Origin: Sphingomonas yabuuchiae | GTDB lineage: Bacteria > Pseudomonadota > Alphaproteobacteria > Sphingomonadales > Sphingomonadaceae | Direction of reading: 5' to 3' | Length of the DNA stretch: 49,031 nucleotides | NCBI RefSeq assembly: GCF_001477495.1 | Contig: NZ_LDTF01000019.1 | Span: 1 to 49,031 of the forward strand | Shown here: in pieces, positions 9,258 through 16,765 of the stretch | Numbering within the stretch: position 1 is the first letter of the stretch | How the letters are laid out: each line of letters opens with the position of its first letter | Program-made: the position numbers and the translations under genes | The notes under the pieces: generated by a model | The model's input: only the letters and a program-made list of their open reading frames with translations | Database searches by the model: none | Told to the model about the DNA's origin: nothing

Positions 9258-9378
9258 TCCCCAACCTCCGTTCAGCCTGAGCGTAGTCGAAGGCCAAGGG
9301 TGGCATTGGCCACGATGCCCTTGCGGTAGCGGTTACGGCGTGGGCTTCGACTTCGCTCGGCCTGAACGGAGGTTGGGA
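9258..9378. repeat. extragenic inverted repeat
   Basis: Arms at 9258-9295 and 9342-9378 are imperfect inverted copies: the left contains CCTCCGTTCAGCCTGAGCGT, and the right contains CCTGAACGGAGGTTGGGA. They enclose about 46 bases. The element separates the 3' ends of the methyltransferase and the convergent chorismate mutase. Single arms of the same family appear at about 3166 (CCTGAACGGAGGT), 8480-8505 and 25955-25975. Confidence 0.8.
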
Positions 9379-9398
9379 TGTGAAGGGTGGGAGGGAGC

Positions 9399-9707
9399 TT
9401 ACCCCCGCGTCCGGTCGAACGCCGCCAGTTCATAGGCGATCGAGCCTTCGACCAGCACTTCCCAGATGTCGGCCACGACCGCTTCGGGGACGCCCAGGCG
9501 GCGGGCTTCGGCGCGGGCCTGGTCGATGACCTGGGTCTTGCGGTCCTCGTCGCGCACGCGGTCGCGGGTCGGTTTGATCCGGGCGGCGGCGTCCATATAG
9601 GCGAAGCGGCGCGCGAGCAGGGCGACCAGTTCGCGATCGAGCTGGTCCACGCCCGCGCGGACCTCCGCCATGGTGGTGCAATCGGGGCCGGCGAGAATCT
9701 GGGTCAT
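9399..9707 (-). CDS. chorismate mutase (AroQ class)
   Basis: A 102-residue all-helical AroQ-type chorismate mutase converting chorismate to prephenate for phenylalanine and tyrosine. The first helix has RAGVDQLDRELVALLARRF, carrying the conserved arginine and the L-D-x-x-L-v-x-L-L-x-R pattern. VRDEDRKTQVIDQARAEARR and the glutamate-containing last helix (IWEVLVEGSIAYELA) complete the active site. It is a stand-alone, single-domain form of normal length, without a fused prephenate dehydratase. Confidence 0.9.
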   Translation of the reverse strand: MTQILAGPDCTTMAEVRAGVDQLDRELVALLARRFAYMDAAARIKPTRDRVRDEDRKTQVIDQARAEARRLGVPEAVVADIWEVLVEGSIAYELAAFDRTRG

Positions 9708-9812
9708 GGATTATGGCTCTGCCGGGCGGCGTTCCCGCTGTCCAGTCCGGCTTGCCGATCGGGCCGCGCGCGGGATAGCATGGCGCCTGCGTTCCAATTG
9801 GGAGATAGAACG

Positions 9813-10037
9813 ATGCTGACCACGTTGTTGCTGCTGGCCCTGACCGGGCAACAGGCCGAACCCGCGCCCGCGCCGGTGAAGGAAAAGAAGATCTGCCGGG
9901 TTCAGGAAACCACCGGCTCGCGCCTGTCGTCCAAGCGCATCTGCAAGACCCAGGCGGAATGGGACGAGATCGCGGCCAATGCGCGCAACGATGTGGAAAA
10001 CGCCACCGGGCGGCTGAACACCGCCAGCGGTCGCTGA
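9813..10037 (+). CDS. small secreted hypothetical protein
   Basis: A 74-residue protein starting with a short hydrophobic stretch, MLTTLLLLALTG, consistent with a signal peptide. A proline/alanine linker follows, then a mature part with two cysteines, ICRVQETTGSRLSSKRICKT. The second half is charged and probably helical. A GGGAGA ribosome-binding site lies about seven bases before the ATG. Similar tiny secreted proteins with a C-R-x-x-x-x-T-G-S-R-x-x pattern occur in sphingomonads, but I know of no function. Confidence 0.7.
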   Translation: MLTTLLLLALTGQQAEPAPAPVKEKKICRVQETTGSRLSSKRICKTQAEWDEIAANARNDVENATGRLNTASGR

Positions 10038-10050
10038 TCGCCCGCTTCGC

Positions 10051-10079
10051 TTGACTTACGGCTGCGCGTCGTCTAGGCG
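10051..10079 (+). promoter_or_regulatory. candidate rpsD promoter
   Basis: TTGACT at 10051-10056 is followed after 17 bases by TAGGCG, within CTAGGCGC. This fits the strong alphaproteobacterial housekeeping pattern (good -35 box, weak GC-rich -10). It lies about 120 bases upstream of rpsD and downstream of the small secreted gene. Assigned by eye only. Confidence 0.4.
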
Positions 10080-10197
10080 CGCCGCTTCGCAATTGCCCCC
10101 GCATCCCGGTGAAGCGGTGGGCCTGCGCTTGTCCACCTAAAGGCTTGCATGGTGCGATACCGGGACCAACGTCGTTCGTAATTGCCAAGGATTACAC

Positions 10198-10812
10198 ATG
10201 TCGAAGCGTCAAAGCGCAAAGTACAAGCTCGATCGCCGTATGGGCGAGAACATCTGGGGTCGCCCCAAGAGCCCGGTCAACAAGCGTGAATACGGCCCCG
10301 GCCAGCATGGTCAGCGTCGCAAGGGCAAGATGTCGGACTTCGGTCTGCAGCTGCGCGCCAAGCAGAAGCTGAAGGGCTATTATGGCGACGTGACCGAGAA
10401 GCAGTTCAAGGCCTGCTATCAGGAAGCCGCCCGCATGAAGGGCGATACCTCGCAGAACCTGATCGGCCTGCTCGAGCAGCGCCTGGACATGATCGTGTAC
10501 CGCGCCAAGTTCGCGCCGACGATCTTCGCTGCGCGCCAGCTGGTCAGCCACGGCCACATCCGCGTCAACGGCGTGAAGTGCAACATCGCGTCGCGCCGCT
10601 GCTTCGTCGGCGACGAGATCTCGCTGGGTTCGAAGGCGACCGAAATGGCGCTGGTCATGGAAGCACAGCAGCTCGCCGAGCGTGAAGTGCCCGACTACGT
10701 CACCGCCGACGGCAACGCCAAGGTCGCGCTGACCCGCATCCCGACCCTGGACGAGGTGCCTTATCCGGTGAAGATGGAACCGAACCTGGTCGTCGAATTC
10801 TATTCGCGCTAA
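10198..10812 (+). CDS. rpsD: 30S ribosomal protein S4
   Basis: A 204-residue ribosomal protein S4, a primary 16S rRNA binder. N-terminal [20 protein letters not shown] and the S4 RNA-binding domain ([20 protein letters not shown] then [11 protein letters not shown]) are diagnostic. It lacks the zinc-binding cysteines of some S4 forms, as usual in alphaproteobacteria. AAGGA lies about seven bases before the ATG. It is monocistronic here, with its own candidate promoter and a strong terminator. Confidence 0.98.
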   Translation: MSKRQSAKYKLDRRMGENIWGRPKSPVNKREYGPGQHGQRRKGKMSDFGLQLRAKQKLKGYYGDVTEKQFKACYQEAARMKGDTSQNLIGLLEQRLDMIVYRAKFAPTIFAARQLVSHGHIRVNGVKCNIASRRCFVGDEISLGSKATEMALVMEAQQLAEREVPDYVTADGNAKVALTRIPTLDEVPYPVKMEPNLVVEFYSR

Positions 10813-10837
10813 GTTTCGGATCTTACCGAAGTTTCGG

Positions 10838-10867
10838 AAAGGGCGGTCCTTCGGGGCCGCCCTTTTT
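10838..10867 (+). terminator. rho-independent terminator of rpsD
   Basis: An 11-base-pair stem (AAGGGCGGTCC pairing with GGGCCGCCCTT, one T-G wobble) closes a TTCG tetraloop and is followed by TTTTTG. It begins 26 bases after the rpsD stop. Confidence 0.92.
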
Positions 10868-10968
10868 GTTTGCAATTCTAACATTTGTGTCATGCCGGAT
10901 CGACAAACCCCATGCGCTGTTCAGGTGATGGGTCGGCCCACCGTCGCCCCTGAACCGGAGGGTTGCAG

Positions 10969-11664
10969 ATGGATTGGATGGCGTTCCTGATCGGCTTCAC
11001 GATCATGTCCCTGGCCTCGCTGGCCATATACGCAAAAGGCAGCAAGACGTCGCCGTCGCTGCATCACACATTGCTCCATGCCGCCGTGCCGTTCATCGCG
11101 GCGACGGCCTATCTTGCCATGGCCTTCGGCATCGGCACGCTGATCAACATCGACGGGTCGGTGACCTATCTGGCCCGTTATGCCGACTGGTCCGTCACGA
11201 CGCCGATCCTGCTCGCCAGCCTGGTGCTGCTGGCCTTTCACGAGCGGGGCAAGACGGGCGAGGTCGGTGGGTATCTGACCGCGATCATCGTCCTCGACGT
11301 CCTCATGATCGTCACCGGTCTGATCTCGTCGCTGGCGCTGGTGCCCGTGTTAAAGTGGGTCTGGTATCTCTGGTCGTGCGCGGCCTTTGTCGGCGTGCTG
11401 TATCTGCTGTGGGGGCCGCTGCGCGTCCTGGCGGCCGAGCGGGGCGAAGCCCTGGGCACGGCCTATCGCAAAAACGTCGTGTTCCTGACGGTGATCTGGT
11501 TCCTGTACCCGATCGTCTTCCTGGTCGGGCCGGAAGGCTTGAAGATCATCAGCGATCCGATGTCGGTCTGGGCGATCCTGATCATGGATGTGCTGGCGAA
11601 GGTCGTCTACGCCTTCTATGCGGCCGCCAATCTGAAGACGGCGCTGCACGACCATCGCGCCTGA
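10969..11664 (+). CDS. microbial (type I) rhodopsin with DTS motif, putative light-driven proton pump
   Basis: A 231-residue seven-helix membrane protein. Helix C reads RYADWSVTTPILLASLV, aligning exactly with bacteriorhodopsin RYADWLFTTP: Asp73 is the Schiff-base counterion and proton acceptor (Asp85 in bacteriorhodopsin), Thr77 matches Thr89, and Ser84 replaces the cytoplasmic donor Asp96. Helix G has MDVLAKVVYAF with Asp207 and the retinal-binding Lys211. Helix F has IWFLYPIVFLVGPEG. Leu81, at the blue/green tuning site, predicts green absorption. The ATG at 10969 has GGAGGG about seven bases upstream. The next gene, whose ATG overlaps this stop as TGATG, encodes the retinal-forming dioxygenase. 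The acceptor motif suggests an outward proton pump with slow or unusual reprotonation; a sensory role is less likely because no transducer gene is adjacent. Confidence 0.93.
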   Translation: MDWMAFLIGFTIMSLASLAIYAKGSKTSPSLHHTLLHAAVPFIAATAYLAMAFGIGTLINIDGSVTYLARYADWSVTTPILLASLVLLAFHERGKTGEVGGYLTAIIVLDVLMIVTGLISSLALVPVLKWVWYLWSCAAFVGVLYLLWGPLRVLAAERGEALGTAYRKNVVFLTVIWFLYPIVFLVGPEGLKIISDPMSVWAILIMDVLAKVVYAFYAAANLKTALHDHRA

Positions 11665-12524
11665 TGACCCGTGCCCCGGCCATCGGCTGGACCATGTTGG
11701 TGGGGGCGGCGCTGGCCGCCTCCGCCGGTTCGTTGCCGATCCAGTTGGGCTTTGCGATCCTGGCCATCGGTGTCCTCGGCATGGCGCACGGGGCCAGCGA
11801 TCTGGCGATCGTCGCGCCGGATCGGCGCCCCTTGTTCCTGTTCCTGTATATCTCTGTGTCCCTGATCTGCCTGATGTGGTGGACGGGGTATCCGCAGATT
11901 GCATTGCCCCTGTTCCTGGCGGCCTCGGCCATTCATTTCGGGGTCGAGGATGCACCCCGTGGTGCTCCGCTGGAACGGACGGCGCGCGGCATCTCGCTGG
12001 TGGCGACGCCGGTGATCCTGCATCGCGAGGGTTATGGCGACATCCTCGCCTTCGCGGCAGGCCATGACATATCGACGACCATGCTTTTCCTGCTGACCGT
12101 TGCCGGAGTCGGTGCGACGGCGCTGGTTCTGATCATGGCGGCACGGCGCCGCGACGGGCGCCTGTTGATCGGCACCGGCGCGTTGCTGGTCCTGCCGCCG
12201 TTGGTCGGCTTTTCGATCGGCTTTCTGGTTCTGCACGCGCTTCCGCAGACCGATCTACGGCGGCAAGCGATCGGTTGCGTCAGCCATCGCGCCTATCTTC
12301 GGGCGGTCGGCCCCATCCTGCTTGCGGCCCTTCTCATCGCGGCGGCGGCGGGGGCATTTTTCGTCTATCGCGAGGGGACCGGCGTCCGGGCCCTGTTCGC
12401 CGGTATCGCGGCCCTGGCCATGCCCCATCTGCTGGTGACACCATGGTTCGAGGAGCGGGCAGGCCGCCCCGTCGCACACCCTTGCCCCGCGATCGGCGGC
12501 CGGGCACAACATCCCCAAACATAA
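11664..12524 (+). CDS. blh: Brp/Blh-family beta-carotene 15,15'-dioxygenase
   Basis: A 286-residue polytopic membrane protein of the Brp/Blh family, which cleaves beta-carotene into two retinals. Family histidine motifs are GMAHGASD (His42), AIHFGVED (His91), FLVLHALPQ (His191) and MPHLLV (His255), which would hold the active-site iron. The protein is otherwise almost entirely hydrophobic. In characterised Blh proteins a second histidine follows four residues after the one matching His191; here that residue appears to be Gln195. The ATG overlaps the rhodopsin stop, so the pair is translationally coupled, a classic opsin-retinal synthesis cassette. The beta-carotene pathway genes are not in this window. 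Confidence 0.85.
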   Translation: MTRAPAIGWTMLVGAALAASAGSLPIQLGFAILAIGVLGMAHGASDLAIVAPDRRPLFLFLYISVSLICLMWWTGYPQIALPLFLAASAIHFGVEDAPRGAPLERTARGISLVATPVILHREGYGDILAFAAGHDISTTMLFLLTVAGVGATALVLIMAARRRDGRLLIGTGALLVLPPLVGFSIGFLVLHALPQTDLRRQAIGCVSHRAYLRAVGPILLAALLIAAAAGAFFVYREGTGVRALFAGIAALAMPHLLVTPWFEERAGRPVAHPCPAIGGRAQHPQT

Positions 12525-12538
12525 GAGGAATGCCTGTC

Positions 12539-14170
12539 ATGCGCCGTCTGGTCCTGTTGTCCCTCCTCCTGTCCGGCACTGCGATGGCGCAGGACAAGCC
12601 CGCCATCTCGGTCGATACGCTGAAGACGGTCACGCAGACCCTGTCCTCCGACGCCTATGAAGGCCGTGCGCCGACCACCCCGGCCGAGGACAAGACGGTC
12701 GCCTATATCATCGACCGTTTCCAGAAGGCGGGTCTGAAGCCCGGCAACAAGGGCAGCTGGACCCAGGACGTGCCGATGGTCGAGATCACCGCCACCGATG
12801 TCCAGCCCTTCACCATCAAGGGCAAGGGTGCACCGATCCCGCTCGCCTATCGCACCGACATGGTCGTCGGCACCTATCGCGTGACTCCGCGCATCGACGT
12901 GAAGGACAGCGAGCTGGTGTTCGTCGGATACGGCATCACCGCGCCCGAAAAGGGCTGGGACGATTATGCCGGGGTCGATGTGCGCGGCAAGACGGTGGTC
13001 ATCCTGATCAACGATGCCGACTGGCAGACCATGGGGCGCGAGGGGCCGTTCGAGGGCCGCGCGATGACCTGGTATGGTCGCTGGCCCTATAAGTTCGAGA
13101 ATGCCGCCAAGCATGGCGCCGCCGCCGCGCTGATCGTTCACCAGACCGAACCCGCCGCCTATCCCTGGGCGGTGGTGCAGTCCTCCTGGACCGGGCCGCA
13201 ACTGGAGCTGGACGAGCCGGGCGACCATCGGGACCAGAGCCAGGTCATCGGCTGGATTCAGGAACCGGTGGCGCAGCGCATCCTGAAGGCGGCGGGCAGG
13301 GACCTCGCCACGCTGACCAAGGCGGCGCAGCAAAAGGGCTTCAAGGCGGTGCCGTTGGGCCTGGCCCTCTCGGGCGGCTTCACCAACACCATCCGGCGCC
13401 AGGCATCGAAGAACGTCATTGGCGTCCTGCCGGGCACGACCGAGCCGGGCGATTACGTCCTCTATTCGGCGCATTGGGACCATCTGGGCCGCTGCGACGC
13501 GGTGGAAGGTGACGATATCTGCAACGGCGCGCTCGACAACGCGACCGGCGTGGCGGGGCTGGTCGCTCTGGCCGAGGCGCAGGCCAAGGCGGGCCCGGCC
13601 AAGCGGTCCATCGCCTTCCTGGCGGTGACGGCGGAGGAAAGCGGGCTGCTCGGTTCGGGCTATTATGCGCAGCATCCCGTCTTTCCGCTCGCCCGCACCG
13701 TGGGCGGGGTGAACATGGACGGGCTGAACGTCACCGGCCGGTCGAAGGATTTCGTGCTGGTCGGCAAGGGCAAGTCCGAGATCGAGGATATCGCCAAGTC
13801 GCTGGTCGGTGCGCAAGGCCGCTATATCGGCGAGGAGGCCAATCCCGAGCGTGGCGGCTATTACCGCTCCGACCATTTCTCGTTCGCCAAGCTGGGCGTG
13901 CCGATGCTCGATGGCGGGTCGGGGCAGGACAAGGTGATGGGCGGCGTCGCGGCGGGCAAGGCGGCGGCGGAGGACTATGTGGCCAACCGCTATCACAAGC
14001 CCGCCGACGAATATGACGCCAACTGGGATTGGTCGGGCGCCGTCGAGGATTTGACGGTCTATTATCAATTGGGCAGGACGCTCGCCGACCGGCCGGGCCT
14101 GTGGCCCAACTGGTATCCCACCGCCGAATTTCGCGGCATTCGCGATCAAAGCAGGAAGAACGTCCAGTGA
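12539..14170 (+). CDS. secreted M28-family zinc aminopeptidase
   Basis: A 543-residue exported metallopeptidase. The signal peptide is MRRLVLLSLLLSGTAMAQ. A protease-associated-like insert spans roughly residues 125-260. The M28 catalytic domain has the full two-zinc ligand set: SAHWDHLG (His), NGALDNATGVAGL (Asp), VTAEESGLLGS (catalytic and ligand Glu), GVNMDG (Asp) and RSDHFSFAKLGVP (His). I chose ATG 12539 because GAGGA lies nine bases upstream; an in-frame ATG at 12530 sits too close to that site. It begins 14 bases after blh and its stop overlaps the next GTG, so it may belong to a longer transcript. Substrates are unknown. Confidence 0.9.
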   Translation: MRRLVLLSLLLSGTAMAQDKPAISVDTLKTVTQTLSSDAYEGRAPTTPAEDKTVAYIIDRFQKAGLKPGNKGSWTQDVPMVEITATDVQPFTIKGKGAPIPLAYRTDMVVGTYRVTPRIDVKDSELVFVGYGITAPEKGWDDYAGVDVRGKTVVILINDADWQTMGREGPFEGRAMTWYGRWPYKFENAAKHGAAAALIVHQTEPAAYPWAVVQSSWTGPQLELDEPGDHRDQSQVIGWIQEPVAQRILKAAGRDLATLTKAAQQKGFKAVPLGLALSGGFTNTIRRQASKNVIGVLPGTTEPGDYVLYSAHWDHLGRCDAVEGDDICNGALDNATGVAGLVALAEAQAKAGPAKRSIAFLAVTAEESGLLGSGYYAQHPVFPLARTVGGVNMDGLNVTGRSKDFVLVGKGKSEIEDIAKSLVGAQGRYIGEEANPERGGYYRSDHFSFAKLGVPMLDGGSGQDKVMGGVAAGKAAAEDYVANRYHKPADEYDANWDWSGAVEDLTVYYQLGRTLADRPGLWPNWYPTAEFRGIRDQSRKNVQ

Positions 14171-15156
14171 CCACGCCAACCGTGACCACGCCCCCGCCCG
14201 CCGAATGGGCCCCGCATGACGCCGTATGGATCGGCTTTCCCAGCCATCCGGAGCTGTGGGAAGAGGATCTCGACCCTGCGCGCGAGGAGGTGCTGGCCTT
14301 CGCGCGCGCCGTTCATGCCGATGGCCGGGGCGAGCGGGTGATCCTGGTCGCCGCCGATGGCGAGGCGGCCGATGCCGCGCGCGCGATGGCGGGCGACATG
14401 GCGGACGTCGTCGTCCAGCCCTTTGGCGATATCTGGCTGCGCGATACCGGCCCGATCGTCACCGGCGACGGCTCGGCCCGGCTGTTCCAGTTCAACGGCT
14501 GGGGCGGCAAGTACGACCTGCCCGGCGATGACACGGTCGGCGCGCGTCTGGCCGAGGATCGCGGGCTTTCCGCCACCCGCTGCGAATGGGTGCTGGAGGG
14601 CGGCGCGATCGACGGGGACGGCACCGGGCTGGTCGTGACGACTCGCCAGTGCCTGCTCAACCCCAACCGCAATCCCGACCTGCGGGAGGGCGAGATCGCC
14701 GAGCGGCTGGCCCATGACCTGGGTCTGACCCGGATCGTCTGGCTGGGCAACGGCCTGCTCAACGACCATACCGACGGCCATGTCGACAATCTGGCCCGCT
14801 TCGTCGGCCCCAACCGGGTCGCCATTCCCGAAGCCGCCGAGAACGACCCCAATTGGCAGGTCTATGCCGCCGCCAAGCGCGACGCGCAGGCCGCCGGGCT
14901 GGAGGTCGTCGGCATCCCGTCGCCGGGCCGCGTGCTGCGCGATGAAGAGGTCGTGCCCGCCAGCTACATGAACTTCTATATCGGCAACGCCGCGGTCGTG
15001 GTGCCGCTCTATGGCAGCGAGAATGACGATGCCGGGGTCGCCGCGATTCAGGCGATCTTCCCCGACCGCCAGGTCGTGGGCCTGCGCGCCGACGCGATCC
15101 TGACCGGCGGCGGCAGCTTCCACTGCATCTCGCAGCAGATTCCGACGATCGGCTGA
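14167..15156 (+). CDS. aguA: agmatine deiminase (peptidyl-arginine deiminase family)
   Basis: A 329-residue enzyme of the guanidino-group modifying superfamily that hydrolyses agmatine to N-carbamoylputrescine and ammonia. Motifs are EWAPHDAVWIGFPSHPE, FGDIWLRDTGPIV, VLEGGAID, NDHTDGHVDNLARFV with the catalytic histidine, and GGGSFHCISQQIP with nucleophile Cys320. The GTG start overlaps the peptidase stop (GTGA). The matching amidase lies 0.6 kb downstream, which supports agmatine rather than peptidyl-arginine as substrate. A terminator follows, so the two polyamine genes may be transcribed separately. Confidence 0.92.
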   Translation: MTTPTVTTPPPAEWAPHDAVWIGFPSHPELWEEDLDPAREEVLAFARAVHADGRGERVILVAADGEAADAARAMAGDMADVVVQPFGDIWLRDTGPIVTGDGSARLFQFNGWGGKYDLPGDDTVGARLAEDRGLSATRCEWVLEGGAIDGDGTGLVVTTRQCLLNPNRNPDLREGEIAERLAHDLGLTRIVWLGNGLLNDHTDGHVDNLARFVGPNRVAIPEAAENDPNWQVYAAAKRDAQAAGLEVVGIPSPGRVLRDEEVVPASYMNFYIGNAAVVVPLYGSENDDAGVAAIQAIFPDRQVVGLRADAILTGGGSFHCISQQIPTIG

Positions 15157-15168
15157 TATGTCTCCCTG

Positions 15169-15206
15169 GCCCGTGCTTCTTCGTCGAAGCGCGGGCCTTT
15201 CCCTTT
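15169..15206 (+). terminator. terminator downstream of agmatine deiminase
   Basis: An 11-base-pair stem, GCCCGTGCTTC with GAAGCGCGGGC (one wobble), closes a 6-base loop and is followed by a pyrimidine tail CTTTCCCTTT. It starts 12 bases after the stop codon. Confidence 0.75.
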
Positions 15207-15272
15207 ACCGTGCATAAACCGTGGGTTGGCTAGGGTGGTACATTCACCCGTCCGGGATCGGAGCCCCACGTC

Positions 15273-15725
15273 TTGCAAGTCACCATCAATCTGCTCCGTG
15301 CGCAACACGAGGACATAGCGCGCGCCGTCGGCGTTCTCATGGCCCTGTTCGACCTGCGCTATGCCGAGGCCGCGCCGCTGCTGGGCCCGGCCCGCACCCG
15401 AATCGCGCAGGTCATCACCAAGCATCTGAAGAGCGAGGACGAACTGCTGCTGACCCCGCTGCGCGAACGGCGGCTGATGGCCAGCATTCCCGGATGCGAG
15501 GCGGTCGTGGTCGAGACCCGCGAACTGCGCCTGACCTATTCCAAACATATCGGAACCTGGACCGCCCGCGCCATCGAGGAACGGTGGAACGAATATGTCG
15601 GGGTGACGCGCGCGCTCAACCAGCGGTTGATGGCGCTGTGCGACCTGAAGATGAAAAGCTTCTACCCGGTGGTCCTGCGCTCGATCCTGCTCGATCCCGT
15701 CCCGGCATCCCGCCTGACGGCGTGA
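15273..15725 (+). CDS. hemerythrin-like (HHE) hypothetical protein
   Basis: A 150-residue, probably four-helix protein. His12 in LLRAQHEDIA, His51 and Glu55 in ITKHLKSEDELLLTPL, and His92 in YSKHIGTW follow the hemerythrin spacing (H, HxxxE, H). The last helix, where an HxxxE...P ligand set is expected, reads CDLKMKSFYPVV and has no histidine, so any metal site would be incomplete. The start is TTG at 15273, with GGAG about nine bases upstream; no ATG or GTG in a suitable position is visible. It lies between the agmatine deiminase and N-carbamoylputrescine amidase genes. The function is unknown and the family call is tentative. Confidence 0.6.
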   Translation: MQVTINLLRAQHEDIARAVGVLMALFDLRYAEAAPLLGPARTRIAQVITKHLKSEDELLLTPLRERRLMASIPGCEAVVVETRELRLTYSKHIGTWTARAIEERWNEYVGVTRALNQRLMALCDLKMKSFYPVVLRSILLDPVPASRLTA

Positions 15726-15784
15726 CGCGGCTGGATGCGGAAGCGGGGTGACGCCCGCGTGCGGAGCCATTAAAGGGCGGGGCC

Positions 15785-16633
15785 ATGACCCAGATCACCG
15801 TCGCCGCGCTGCAACTGGCCTTTACCGCCGATATCGACCGCAACATCGCCGAGGTGTCGCGCCTCGTCCGCGAGGCGGCGTCCCAGGGAGCGCAGGTGAT
15901 CCTGCCGCCCGAGTTGTTCGAGGGCGAATATTTCTGCCGCGTCGAGGATGAGGGGCTGTTCACCAACGCCAAGCCGACCGCCGAGCATCAGGCGGTGCGC
16001 GCGATGCAGGAGCTGGCCGCCGAGCTGAAGGTCCATATCCCGACCAGCTTCTTCGAGGCGGACGGGCCGCATCATTACAACTCGCTGGCGATGGTCGACC
16101 CGGACGGCAAGGTCGCGGGCGTCTATCGCAAGAGCCATATCCCGGACGGTCCGGGATATGAGGAGAAATTCTATTTCCGCCCCGGCAATACCGGATTCAA
16201 GGTGTGGGACGGCCCCGCGACGAAGCTGGGCGTCGGCATCTGCTGGGACCAATGGTATCCCGAGACGGCGCGCGCGATGATGCTGATGGGCGCGGAAATC
16301 CTGTTCTATCCGACCGCGATCGGCAGCGAGCCGCATGACGACAGCCTCGACACCGCGCGGCTGTGGCGTCGTGCCATGGTCGGCCATGCCGTATCCAACG
16401 TCGTGCCGATCGTCGCCGCCAACCGTGTCGGTTGCGAGCATGGCCAGACCTTCTACGGCACCAGCTTCATCTGCGACGAGCGCGGCGACATCCTGGCCGA
16501 GCTGGACCGCGAGGAAGAGGGCGTGATCGTCGCCACCCTCGACATCGACCGGGTGAAGCGCCACCGCGCGGCGTTCGGCTTTTTCCGTGACCGGCGACCG
16601 GAACTGTACGGGCGGCTGGTCCAGGATATCTGA
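15785..16633 (+). CDS. aguB: N-carbamoylputrescine amidase
   Basis: A 282-residue nitrilase-superfamily amidohydrolase releasing putrescine, CO2 and ammonia from N-carbamoylputrescine. The catalytic triad is Glu43 (ILPPELFEGEYFC), Lys116 (VYRKSHIPDGPGYEEKFYF) and Cys153 (GVGICWDQWYPE). The last two motifs are typical of AguB within the superfamily. It completes the agmatine-to-putrescine route begun by aguA. It is probably on its own transcript or shared with the HHE ORF, since a terminator separates it from aguA. Confidence 0.94.
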   Translation: MTQITVAALQLAFTADIDRNIAEVSRLVREAASQGAQVILPPELFEGEYFCRVEDEGLFTNAKPTAEHQAVRAMQELAAELKVHIPTSFFEADGPHHYNSLAMVDPDGKVAGVYRKSHIPDGPGYEEKFYFRPGNTGFKVWDGPATKLGVGICWDQWYPETARAMMLMGAEILFYPTAIGSEPHDDSLDTARLWRRAMVGHAVSNVVPIVAANRVGCEHGQTFYGTSFICDERGDILAELDREEEGVIVATLDIDRVKRHRAAFGFFRDRRPELYGRLVQDI

Positions 16634-16640
16634 ACCTAAA

Positions 16641-16760
16641 TTCCTCCCCTGTAAGGGGAGGGGGACCATGCGCAGCATGGTGGAGGGGTGTCCCGCTCTC
16701 GAGAAGGTGACACCCCTCCGTCAGGGCTTCGCCCTGCCACCTCCCCTTGCAGGGGAGGAA
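16641..16760. repeat. extragenic inverted repeat
   Basis: Outer arms at 16641-16661 and 16740-16760 match as inverted repeats in 20 of 21 positions (TTCCTCCCCTGTAAGGGGAGG). An inner pair, GGAGGGGTGTC at 16683-16693 and GACACCCCTCC at about 16709-16719, is also inverted. It lies between the convergent aguB and uracil-DNA glycosylase genes and begins 7 bases after the aguB stop. Likely a dispersed palindromic element serving as a bidirectional terminator. Confidence 0.85.
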
Positions 16761-16765
16761 TAAGT

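Noticed and set aside
10109..10372. A plus-strand frame overlapping the start of rpsD
   Set aside because: It is out of frame with rpsD, has a Ser/Arg-rich product typical of frame shadows, and would cover the rpsD ribosome-binding site.
12365..14179. A 604-codon minus-strand open frame opposite the M28 peptidase
   Set aside because: The plus strand has a complete signal peptide and all zinc ligands; the antisense product has no recognisable domain.
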